NCBI GenBank assembly: GCA_947456005.1
Contig: CANGRP010000161.1
Span: forward strand, 1-5,850
Direction: 5' to 3'
Length of the DNA: 5,850 nt
Origin: Caulobacteraceae bacterium
GTDB taxonomy: Bacteria; Pseudomonadota; Alphaproteobacteria; Caulobacterales; Caulobacteraceae
Each line of letters opens with the position of its first letter. Positions within the stretch are counted from its first letter, which is position 1. The position numbers and the translations under genes were made by a program. The notes beneath the pieces are model-generated. The model saw only the letters and a program-made list of their open reading frames with translations. It had not been told where the DNA came from and made no database searches. Shown here one piece after another: positions 1-5,723 of this stretch.

Positions 1-56
1 AAGGCCCGATCCAGCCGCCGTGCGGCCTGGTCAAGGGCGGTTTCGTCCTGGGTCAT
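1..56 (-). CDS. DUF4164/ZauP-like small coiled-coil protein (5' end only)
   Basis: The minus strand opens with ATG at 56-54 and stays open to the window edge, giving 18 full codons: MTQDETALDQAARRLDRA. A GGAG Shine-Dalgarno (minus strand, 66-63) lies 6 bases before the ATG, and a GCTATA -10-like box sits further upstream, so the start is well supported. The short polar lead followed by an A/R/L/D-rich helix resembles the N-terminus of DUF4164 family proteins. In Caulobacter the known member is ZauP, the coiled-coil partner encoded just upstream of the Z-ring protein ZapA. The gene is divergent from tkt. Eighteen residues are too few for a firm family call; the identification rests on sequence style and remembered gene order. 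Another small coiled-coil protein remains possible. That it is a real gene is more certain than its name. Confidence 0.55.
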   Translation of the reverse strand, partial: MTQDETALDQAARRLDRA

Positions 57-62
57 GAGGGA

Positions 63-66
63 CTCC
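63..66 (-). promoter_or_regulatory. Ribosome binding site of the minus-strand gene
   Basis: On the minus strand GGAG is followed by 6 bases and the ATG at 56-54. It lies inside a perfect 8-base palindrome, CTCCGGAG (63-70), and overlaps the GANTC site at 61-65. It supports the ATG chosen for the partial coiled-coil gene. Confidence 0.6.
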
Positions 67-81
67 GGAGGTTGCCCCTTC

Positions 82-89
82 TCTATAGC
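82..89 (-). promoter_or_regulatory. Candidate -10 element for the minus-strand gene
   Basis: Read on the minus strand the octamer is GCTATAGA, close to the Caulobacter housekeeping -10 consensus GCTANAWC. It would start a transcript near position 75, with a leader of about 20 bases that contains the GGAG. No clear TTGAC-type -35 is seen 10-14 bases upstream; the best is a poor TTCCGGC at 111-105. The promoter may therefore need an activator, or the match may be chance. Confidence 0.35.
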
Positions 90-105
90 GCCATCCGCCG
101 CGCCG

Positions 106-136
106 CCGGAACACTTACCTTTCTTGACCCTTCCGG
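106..136. repeat. Inverted repeat CCGGAA-N19-TTCCGG in the divergent promoter region
   Basis: CCGGAA at 106-111 and TTCCGG at 131-136 are exact inverted copies with centres 25 bases apart. They bracket TTGACC (124-129), the candidate -35 of tkt. The left arm overlaps the weak -35 position of the opposite gene. The arrangement could be an operator for a dimeric regulator acting on both genes. Each half is only 6 bases, so chance is possible in GC-rich DNA. Confidence 0.3.
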
Positions 137-152
137 TCCCCTGTGCGAGGCC
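124..152 (+). promoter_or_regulatory. Candidate promoter of tkt
   Basis: TTGACCC at 124-130 matches the Caulobacter sigma-73 -35 consensus TTGACGS well. At 10-14 bases downstream only a poor -10 (GCGAGGCC, 145-152) is found. The region 57-184 must carry the signals for both divergent genes and holds no other gene, so a tkt promoter is expected here. This exact placement is uncertain because the -10 is weak. Confidence 0.3.
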
Positions 153-184
153 GATCTTCCCCCGCCCGCAACCGGATTCCCGCC

Positions 185-2158
185 ATGCCTGTCTCGCCCA
201 TCAAAATGGCCGACGCCATCCGCGTGCTCTCCATGGACGCCGTGCACCGGGCCAAGTCTGGGCATCAGGGCATGCCCATGGGCATGGCCGACGTGGCCAC
301 CGTGCTCTGGACGAAGTTCCTGAAGTTCGACGCCTCGCGGCCGGAATGGGCGGACCGCGACCGCTTCGTCCTGTCGGCAGGGCACGGCTCCATGCTGATC
401 TACGCCCTCCTGCACCTGACCGGCTTCAAGGCCGTGACGATGGACCAGATCCGCAACTTTCGGCAGTGGGGCTCCAACACCCCCGGGCACCCGGAATACG
501 GCCACACGCCGGGGGTGGAGACCACCACAGGCCCCCTCGGCCAGGGCCTCGCCACCGCCGTCGGCATGGCCATGGCCGAGCGCCACCTGGCCGCCCGCTT
601 CGGCGAGGACCTGGTGGATCACCGCACCTGGGTGATCGCCGGCGACGGCTGCCTGATGGAGGGCGTCAGCCACGAGGCCGCCTCCATTGCCGGCCGGTTC
701 CGCCTGAACCGGCTGACCGTCCTGTTCGACGACAACAACACCACCATCGACGGCGAGGCGACCATCGCCGAGACCGGCGACCAGCTGGCCCGCTTCAAGG
801 CCTATGGCTGGGCGGTCAAGGCGGTGGACGGGCACGACCACGGCAAGATCGCCGCCGCCCTGCGCTGGGCGACCAAGCAGGACCGCCCGACCCTGATCGC
901 CTGCCGCACCAAGATCTCGAAGGGGGCCGGACCCAAGGAGGGCGACCCCCATAGCCACGGCTACACCCTGTTCGATCCCGAGATCGCCGAGTCCCGCAAG
1001 GCCATGGGCTGGGACCTGCCGCCCTTCGAGCTGCCCGACGACCTCGTGAAGGCCTGGCGCCGGGCCGGCCGCCGGGGCGGTCGCACCCGCAAGGCCTGGC
1101 AGGCCCGCCTTGCAGCTTCGGCGAAGGCCGCCGACTTCCAGCGCGCCATGGCCGGCGAGCTTCCGGCCGGGGCCTTCGAGTCCCTCGACGCCCACATCGC
1201 CGCGGCGGTGGACGCCAGGCCCGCGGCGGCCACCCGCCAGCACTCCGGCTCGGCCCTCGATCACCTCTTCCCGGCCATTCCCGAGATGATCGGCGGCTCC
1301 GCCGACCTCACCGGCTCGAACAACACCTTCGTGAAGGGGACGCCGGCCTTCGATGCGCCCGACTATGCCGGCCGCTATGTCCACTGGGGCGTGCGCGAGC
1401 ACGGTATGGCGGCGGCCATGAACGGCATGGCCCTGCATGGCGGCGTGATCCCCTTCTCGGGCACCTTTCTGGTCTTCTCGGACTATTCCCGGCCCGCCAT
1501 CCGCCTGGGCGCCCTGATGGGGGCCCGGGTCGTCCACGTGATGACGCACGACTCCATCGGCGTCGGCGAGGACGGCCCCACCCACCAGCCGGTCGAGCAC
1601 GTGGCCTCGCTGCGGGCCATGCCCAACCTCCTGGTCTTCCGCCCCGCCGACGCGGTTGAGACCGCCGAGTGCTGGAAGCTGGCCGTGTCAGCCCGGGCCA
1701 CCCCCTCGGTCATGGCCCTGTCCCGCCAGAAGGTCCCCGCCGTGCGCACCACCGCCTCGGGCGAGAACCTGTCGGCCCACGGCGCCTACCAGCTGGCCGC
1801 CGCCGGCTCGCCCGCCCGGGTCACCCTCTTCGCCTCGGGCACAGAGGTGGCCGTCGCCCTGGCCGCCCGCGACCTGCTCGAGGCTGACGGCATCGGGACC
1901 CGCGTGGTGTCCACCCCCTGCTGGGAGCTCTTCGAGGCCCAGACCGACCGGTACAAGGCCGCCGTCATCGGCGAGACCGAGGTGAAGGCCGCGATCGAGG
2001 CGGGCGTGCGCATGGGCTGGGACCGGTTCATCGGCGCGGGCGGGATCTTTGTCGGCATGAAGGGCTTTGGCGCCTCCGCCCCGGCCGAGCGGCTCTATGA
2101 GGCCTTCGCCATCACGCCCCAGGCGGTGGCGGACGCCGTCCGCCAGAAGCTGGGCTGA
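185..2158 (+). CDS. tkt: Transketolase
   Basis: Thiamine-diphosphate (ThDP) enzyme moving two-carbon ketol units between sugar phosphates in the non-oxidative pentose phosphate pathway; cytoplasmic. The product is 657 residues, normal for the family. The N-terminal ThDP domain has SGHQG (His27), LSAGHG (His67), TPGHPE (His102), GPLGQG (116-121) and the binding motif GDG (153-155) with DDN (182-184). His258 in SHG ends this part. The central Pyr domain has VREHGM with the catalytic Glu405, THDSIG (His455) and GEDGPTHQPVEH (Asp463, His467). Substrate-phosphate residues Arg351, Ser378 and Arg514 are in place, followed by the C-terminal domain. By position these match the E. coli TktA active site, so the enzyme should be active. 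ATG 185 is preferred over the GTG at 143, which would add 14 atypical residues. Upstream there is only a weak GGA (174-176). purT follows after 3 bases, suggesting co-transcription. Confidence 0.97.
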   Translation: MPVSPIKMADAIRVLSMDAVHRAKSGHQGMPMGMADVATVLWTKFLKFDASRPEWADRDRFVLSAGHGSMLIYALLHLTGFKAVTMDQIRNFRQWGSNTPGHPEYGHTPGVETTTGPLGQGLATAVGMAMAERHLAARFGEDLVDHRTWVIAGDGCLMEGVSHEAASIAGRFRLNRLTVLFDDNNTTIDGEATIAETGDQLARFKAYGWAVKAVDGHDHGKIAAALRWATKQDRPTLIACRTKISKGAGPKEGDPHSHGYTLFDPEIAESRKAMGWDLPPFELPDDLVKAWRRAGRRGGRTRKAWQARLAASAKAADFQRAMAGELPAGAFESLDAHIAAAVDARPAAATRQHSGSALDHLFPAIPEMIGGSADLTGSNNTFVKGTPAFDAPDYAGRYVHWGVREHGMAAAMNGMALHGGVIPFSGTFLVFSDYSRPAIRLGALMGARVVHVMTHDSIGVGEDGPTHQPVEHVASLRAMPNLLVFRPADAVETAECWKLAVSARATPSVMALSRQKVPAVRTTASGENLSAHGAYQLAAAGSPARVTLFASGTEVAVALAARDLLEADGIGTRVVSTPCWELFEAQTDRYKAAVIGETEVKAAIEAGVRMGWDRFIGAGGIFVGMKGFGASAPAERLYEAFAITPQAVADAVRQKLG

Positions 2159-2161
2159 CCT

Positions 2162-3373
2162 GTGGCCCCGCCGGCCCGCCTGGGCACGCCCCTGTCGCCC
2201 TCCGCCGTCCGGGTCCTGCTGCTGGGATCGGGCGAGCTCGGCAAGGAGGTGGTGATCGAGCTTCAGCGTCTGGGCTGCGAGGTCATCGCCGCGGACCGTT
2301 ACGCCGACGCCCCGGCCATGCAGGTCGCCCACCGCAGCCACGTCCTGGCCATGACGGATGCGGCCGCCCTGCGCGCCGTCATAGAGGCCGAGCGGCTCCA
2401 CCTGATCGTGCCCGAGATCGAGGCCATCGCCACCGATGAGCTGGTGCGCATGGAGGCCGAGGGCCTGGCGACTGTCATTCCCACCGCCCGCGCCGCCCAG
2501 CTGACCATGAACCGCGAGGGCATCCGCCGGCTGGCCGCCGAGACCCTGGGCCTGCCCACCTCCTCCTACGCCTTCGCCTCCTCCGAGGCCGAGCTGGCGG
2601 AGGCTGCGGCGAAGGTCACGGGCTTTCCCTGCTTCGTGAAGCCGGTGATGAGTTCCTCCGGCAAGGGACAGTCCTTTGTCGAGGGCCCTGAGGGAATCGT
2701 CGCCGCCTGGCGCTACGCCCTGGAGGGCGGCCGGGTCGAGCGGCCCCGGGTCATTGTCGAGGGGCGCGTCGACTTCGACTTCGAGATCACCCAGCTGACC
2801 GTGCGCAGCCTCGGCGGCGACGGGGCGGTGCGGACGGACTTCTGCGCCCCCATCGGCCACCGCCAGGTCAAGGGCGATTACGTGGAAAGCTGGCAGCCCC
2901 AGGCCATGTCCTCCGCCGCCCTGGAGCGGTCGCGACAGATCGCGGGGGCGGTGACCGCTGAACTGGGCGGGCTGGGCGTCTTCGGGGTCGAGCTCTTCGT
3001 GAAGGGCGACGAGGTCTGGTTCTCCGAGGTCAGCCCGCGGCCGCACGATACGGGCCTCGTGACCCTGGCCACCCAGGTCCAGAGCGAGTTCGCCCTGCAT
3101 GCCCGCGCCATCCTCGGCCTGCCTGTGGATGTGACCCTCCGCGAGACCGGCGCCAGCGCGGTGATTTACGGCGGCCTTGAGGGGCGGGGCGTGGCCTTCG
3201 AGGGGGTGGCCGCGGCCCTGGCTGTCCCGGGGGCCGACCTGCGCCTGTTCGGCAAGCCCGAGGCCTTCGAACGCCGCCGGATGGGGGTCGCCCTCGCCCG
3301 CGCCGACGATGTCGAGACCGCCCGCACCCGGGCGGTGGAGGCCGCTGGGAAGGTGCGGGTCGTCTCGGGCTGA
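2162..3373 (+). CDS. purT: Formate-dependent phosphoribosylglycinamide formyltransferase (GAR transformylase 2)
   Basis: Converts glycinamide ribonucleotide, formate and ATP to formyl-GAR in step three of purine synthesis; a folate-free alternative to PurN. The 403 residues compare with 392 in E. coli. The N-terminal pre-ATP-grasp domain has LLGSGELGKEV (20-30), DRYADAPAMQVAHRSH (45-60) and PEIEAIATDE (84-93). The ATP-grasp domain has the Lys160 region VKPVMSSSGKGQ, IVEG (Glu200), metal ligands Glu277 (GVELFV) and Glu289 (FSEVSPRPHDTG). GAR-binding positions Glu85, Asp296, Lys365 and Arg372 correspond to E. coli Glu82, Asp286, Lys355 and Arg362. It starts at GTG: the next in-frame ATG (codon 53) would remove the nucleotide fold, and residues 6-30 line up with the start of E. 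coli PurT. There is no clear Shine-Dalgarno and only 3 bases separate it from the tkt stop, suggesting translation coupled to tkt. The neighbours are sugar-phosphate enzymes rather than purine genes. Confidence 0.96.
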   Translation: MAPPARLGTPLSPSAVRVLLLGSGELGKEVVIELQRLGCEVIAADRYADAPAMQVAHRSHVLAMTDAAALRAVIEAERLHLIVPEIEAIATDELVRMEAEGLATVIPTARAAQLTMNREGIRRLAAETLGLPTSSYAFASSEAELAEAAAKVTGFPCFVKPVMSSSGKGQSFVEGPEGIVAAWRYALEGGRVERPRVIVEGRVDFDFEITQLTVRSLGGDGAVRTDFCAPIGHRQVKGDYVESWQPQAMSSAALERSRQIAGAVTAELGGLGVFGVELFVKGDEVWFSEVSPRPHDTGLVTLATQVQSEFALHARAILGLPVDVTLRETGASAVIYGGLEGRGVAFEGVAAALAVPGADLRLFGKPEAFERRRMGVALARADDVETARTRAVEAAGKVRVVSG

Positions 3374-3386
3374 CCGCAGGATTCGG

Positions 3387-3409
3387 CGGGAGGGAGCCTG
3401 TCGCTCCCG
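3387..3409 (+). terminator. Hairpin downstream of purT (possible terminator or attenuator)
   Basis: GGGAGC (3392-3397) and GCTCCC (3403-3408) form a 6-bp stem with a 5-base loop. An alternative pairing uses CGGGAG (3387-3392) with CTCCCG (3404-3409). No run of T follows on either strand, so it is not a classic intrinsic terminator. It may slow transcription, protect the 3' end of the tkt-purT message, or mark a Rho-assisted end. It lies 14 bases after the purT stop and upstream of the gap promoter, a sensible place for a transcript boundary. Confidence 0.4.
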
Positions 3410-3427
3410 AAACCGTGATCGTCAGGG

Positions 3428-3454
3428 TTGACTTCCCCGCCCCGGACCTAAAAA
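3428..3454 (+). promoter_or_regulatory. Candidate promoter of gap-pgk-fba
   Basis: TTGACTT (3428-3434) and CCTAAAAA (3447-3454) are separated by 12 bases. This fits the Caulobacter housekeeping pattern TTGACGS-N10-14-GCTANAWC in spacing and in most bases; the first and last bases of the -10 differ. The -10 falls in the only A-rich run of the intergenic region. It would give a leader of about 35 bases ending at the GGAG before gap. The position supports gap being the first gene of its own transcript. Confidence 0.5.
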
Positions 3455-3484
3455 ACCGCCGCCAACCAGCGAAGTTAAAGGTTC

Positions 3485-3488
3485 GGAG
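3485..3488 (+). promoter_or_regulatory. Ribosome binding site of gap
   Basis: GGAG stands 8 bases before the ATG at 3497. It fixes the start of gap, whose product then begins with the expected Rossmann-fold strand. The GANTC site at 3492-3496 fills the space between it and the start codon. Confidence 0.7.
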
Positions 3489-3496
3489 ACCGATTC

Positions 3497-4504
3497 ATGA
3501 CCGTGCGTGTCGCCATCAACGGATTCGGCCGGATCGGCCGCAACATCCTGCGCTCCCTGGTCGAGCACGGCCGGACGGACATCGAGGTCGTGGCGATCAA
3601 CGACCTGGGCCCGGTTGAGACCAACGCCCACCTCTTCCGCTATGACAGCGTCCACGGTCGCTTCGCCGGGCAGGTGAAGGTGGACGGCGACACGATCGAT
3701 GTCGGCCGCGGCAAGATCAAGGTCACCGCCGTGCGCGACCCGGCCGAGCTGCCGCACCGCGAGCTGGGCGTCGACATCGCCTTCGAGTGCACCGGCATCT
3801 TCACCTCCAAGGACAAGGCCAGCGCCCACCTGACGGCCGGCGCTAAGCGGGTCCTGGTCAGCGCGCCCTGCGACAACGCCGACAAGACCATCGTCTACGG
3901 GGTGAACCACGACACCCTGACCGCCGCCGACCTGGTGGTCTCGAACGCCTCCTGCACCACCAACTGCCTCGCCCCGGTGGCGAAGGTCCTTCAGGAGCTG
4001 GCCGGCATCGAGCGCGGCTACATGACCACCATCCACTCCTACACGGGCGACCAGCCGACACTGGACACCATGCACAAGGACCTCTACCGCGCCCGCGCCG
4101 CGGCCATGTCCATGATCCCCACCTCCACCGGCGCGGCCAAGGCCCTGGGCCTGGTCATCCCCGAGCTGCAGGGCAAGCTGGACGGCTCGTCCATCCGCGT
4201 CCCGACCCCGAACGTCTCGGTGGTGGACCTCGTCTGGACCCCGGGCCGGACCCTGACTGTCAAGGAAATCAATGACGCCCTGCGCGCCGCTGCCGAAGGC
4301 CCCCTGAAAGGCGTCCTGGCGGTGACCGACGAGGCCCTGGTCTCCACCGACTTCAACCATGTGGCGGCCTCCTCGACGGTCGCCCTGGCCCAGACCCAGG
4401 TGATCGATGGCGGCCTCGGCCGGATCCTGACCTGGTATGACAACGAGTGGGGCTTCTCCACGCGGATGGCCGACACCGCCGCCGCCATGGCCCGCCTGAT
4501 CTGA
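3497..4504 (+). CDS. gap: Glyceraldehyde-3-phosphate dehydrogenase, type I
   Basis: Interconverts glyceraldehyde 3-phosphate and 1,3-bisphosphoglycerate with reduction or oxidation of NAD(P); cytoplasmic. The 335 residues are the usual length. The N-terminal Rossmann domain begins VRVAINGFGRIGRN (3-16), with Asp36 in AINDLG at the adenine-ribose position. The catalytic domain has SNASCTTNC with the nucleophile Cys153, and the base His180 in TTIHSYTGDQ. The S-loop (about 181-206) is followed by PTSTGAAKA (208-216), RVPTPNVSVVDL (234-245) and the C-terminal WYDNEWGFS (313-321). Asp36 followed by Leu37, and the absence of the Ser (LDASH) seen in photosynthetic NADP-using GAPDH (here LDTMH, 189-193), favour NAD use; this is inference. 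The gene has its own GGAG and candidate promoter and leads gap-pgk-fba, with pgk only 4 bases after its stop. Confidence 0.97.
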   Translation: MTVRVAINGFGRIGRNILRSLVEHGRTDIEVVAINDLGPVETNAHLFRYDSVHGRFAGQVKVDGDTIDVGRGKIKVTAVRDPAELPHRELGVDIAFECTGIFTSKDKASAHLTAGAKRVLVSAPCDNADKTIVYGVNHDTLTAADLVVSNASCTTNCLAPVAKVLQELAGIERGYMTTIHSYTGDQPTLDTMHKDLYRARAAAMSMIPTSTGAAKALGLVIPELQGKLDGSSIRVPTPNVSVVDLVWTPGRTLTVKEINDALRAAAEGPLKGVLAVTDEALVSTDFNHVAASSTVALAQTQVIDGGLGRILTWYDNEWGFSTRMADTAAAMARLI

Positions 4505-4508
4505 GCCC

Positions 4509-5711
4509 ATGGCCTTCCAGACCCTCGACGACGTTTCCCTGGCCGGCGTCAGGGCCCTGGTCAGGGTGGACTTCAACGTCCCCATGGCGGACGGCGCGGT
4601 GACCGACGATACCCGCCTGAGGGCGGCCCTGCCGACCATCGAGAAGCTGCGCGCCGGCGGGGCCAAGGTGATCCTGCTGGCCCACTTCGACCGGCCCAAG
4701 GGCAAGTGGGTCCCGGAGATGAGCCTGGCCCCCATCGCCCCGGCCCTCTCGGCGGTGCTGGGGCGACCTGTGACCTTCGTCCCGGACTGCGCAGGCAAGG
4801 ACGTGGCCGCGGCCGTCGCCGCCATGGCGCCCGGCGATGTCATCCTCCTGGAGAATGTCCGCTTCTATCCGGGCGAGGAGGCCAATGACCTTGCCTTCGC
4901 CCGCGCCCTGGCCGCCAATGGCGACCTCTATGTCAACGACGCCTTCTCGGCCGCCCACAGGGCGCACGCTTCCACCGAGGGCCTGGCCCATGTCCTTCCG
5001 GCCTGCGCCGGCGAGCAGATGCGGCTGGAGCTGAACGCCCTGGATCGCGCCCTCGGCCGGCCCGAGCGCCCAGTGATGGGCATTGTCGGCGGCTCCAAGG
5101 TCTCGACCAAGCTGGACCTCCTCTCCAACCTGGTGACCCGGCTGGACAAGCTGGCCATCGGTGGGGGCATGGCCAACACCTTCCTCTACGCCCAGGGGCA
5201 TGAGGTCGGCGCCTCCTACTGCGAGAAGGATCTGGCGGACACCGCACGCGAGATCATCCGCCTGGCCGGCCAGCACAACTGCAAGCTCTTCCTGCCCATC
5301 GACATCGTCGTCGCCGAGAAGCTGGCGCCCGGGGCTCCGGCCCGGGTGCGCGAGCTGGGCGCCATGGATGACGAGGAGCGCATCCTTGACGCCGGCCCCA
5401 AGACGGTGGAGCGCCTGCGCCGGGCCATGGCCAACTCAAAGACCCTGATCTGGAACGGCCCCCTCGGCGTCTTCGAGATGCCGCCCTTCGACCGCGGCAC
5501 GGTGGACGCGGCCCGCGCCGCCGCCGACCTGGTCAAGGCCGGCAAGCTCGTGGCTGTGGCGGGCGGGGGCGATACGGTCGCGGCCCTGCACCACGCCGGC
5601 TGCGCCGAGGGCTTCACCTTTGTCTCGACCGCCGGGGGCGCCTTCCTGGAATGGATGGAAGGCAAGACCCTGCCTGGCGTCGCCGCCCTGACGAAACAGA
5701 CCCAACGCTAA
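4509..5711 (+). CDS. pgk: Phosphoglycerate kinase
   Basis: Transfers phosphate between 1,3-bisphosphoglycerate and ADP, giving 3-phosphoglycerate and ATP, directly after GAPDH in glycolysis. The product is 400 residues, typical of bacteria. The N-terminal, substrate-binding lobe has RVDFNVP (19-25), DDTR (33-36), AHFDRPKG (58-65), LENVRFYPGEE (114-124) and the AFSAAHRAHAS segment (145-155), which together supply the basic patch (Arg19, Arg36, His59, Arg62, Arg118, Arg151). The C-terminal nucleotide lobe has GGSKVSTKLDLL (194-205), GGGMANTF (218-225), WNGPLGVFE (315-323), GGGDT (352-356) and STAGGAFLE (373-381). Most bacterial enzymes have Gly where Asp61 stands in HFDRPKG. Only 4 bases separate it from gap and there is no real Shine-Dalgarno (a weak GAG at 4503-4505), so coupled translation is likely. 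The aldolase gene follows after 12 bases. Confidence 0.97.
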   Translation: MAFQTLDDVSLAGVRALVRVDFNVPMADGAVTDDTRLRAALPTIEKLRAGGAKVILLAHFDRPKGKWVPEMSLAPIAPALSAVLGRPVTFVPDCAGKDVAAAVAAMAPGDVILLENVRFYPGEEANDLAFARALAANGDLYVNDAFSAAHRAHASTEGLAHVLPACAGEQMRLELNALDRALGRPERPVMGIVGGSKVSTKLDLLSNLVTRLDKLAIGGGMANTFLYAQGHEVGASYCEKDLADTAREIIRLAGQHNCKLFLPIDIVVAEKLAPGAPARVRELGAMDDEERILDAGPKTVERLRRAMANSKTLIWNGPLGVFEMPPFDRGTVDAARAAADLVKAGKLVAVAGGGDTVAALHHAGCAEGFTFVSTAGGAFLEWMEGKTLPGVAALTKQTQR

Positions 5712-5712
5712 C

Positions 5713-5716
5713 GGAG
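5713..5716 (+). promoter_or_regulatory. Ribosome binding site of the aldolase gene
   Basis: GGAG lies 7 bases before the ATG at 5724, in the 12-base gap after the pgk stop. It sets the aldolase start and shows that this gene, unlike pgk, has its own initiation signal. Confidence 0.65.
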
Positions 5717-5723
5717 ACGGCAC

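Noticed and set aside
143..184. N-terminal extension of transketolase from a GTG at 143
   Set aside because: It would add MRGRSSPARNRIPA, which is not family-like and has no Shine-Dalgarno; ATG 185 gives the normal transketolase N-terminus.
271..286. Perfect 16-base palindrome CATGCCCATGGGCATG
   Set aside because: It lies in codons for the conserved transketolase segment GMPMGMA; Met codons plus GC-rich Gly and Pro codons produce the symmetry, so no separate function is needed.
55..954. Plus-strand frame of about 300 codons overlapping the tkt start
   Set aside because: It is an out-of-frame Arg/Pro/His-rich reading of the tkt coding sequence with no motif.
83..1600. Long open reading frame of about 505 codons antisense to tkt
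   Set aside because: It arises from the extreme GC bias, which removes stops from antisense frames. Its translation is low-complexity G/A/H/R-rich with no recognisable fold, while tkt on the other strand has every active-site motif.
1688..3100. Antisense open frame of about 470 codons crossing the tkt-purT junction
   Set aside because: It overlaps two clearly real genes and its protein is biased and featureless, so it is a composition artefact.
3464..3489. Possible CtrA binding site around TTAA (3475-3478)
   Set aside because: No second TTAA half-site lies 7 bases away on either side, so the full TTAA-N7-TTAA motif is absent.
3422..4843. Antisense open frame of about 473 codons over gap and the start of pgk (and a similar one at 4353-5276)
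   Set aside because: Gly/Asp/His-rich shadow of conserved genes with no start signals or domain; the sense frames explain the sequence.
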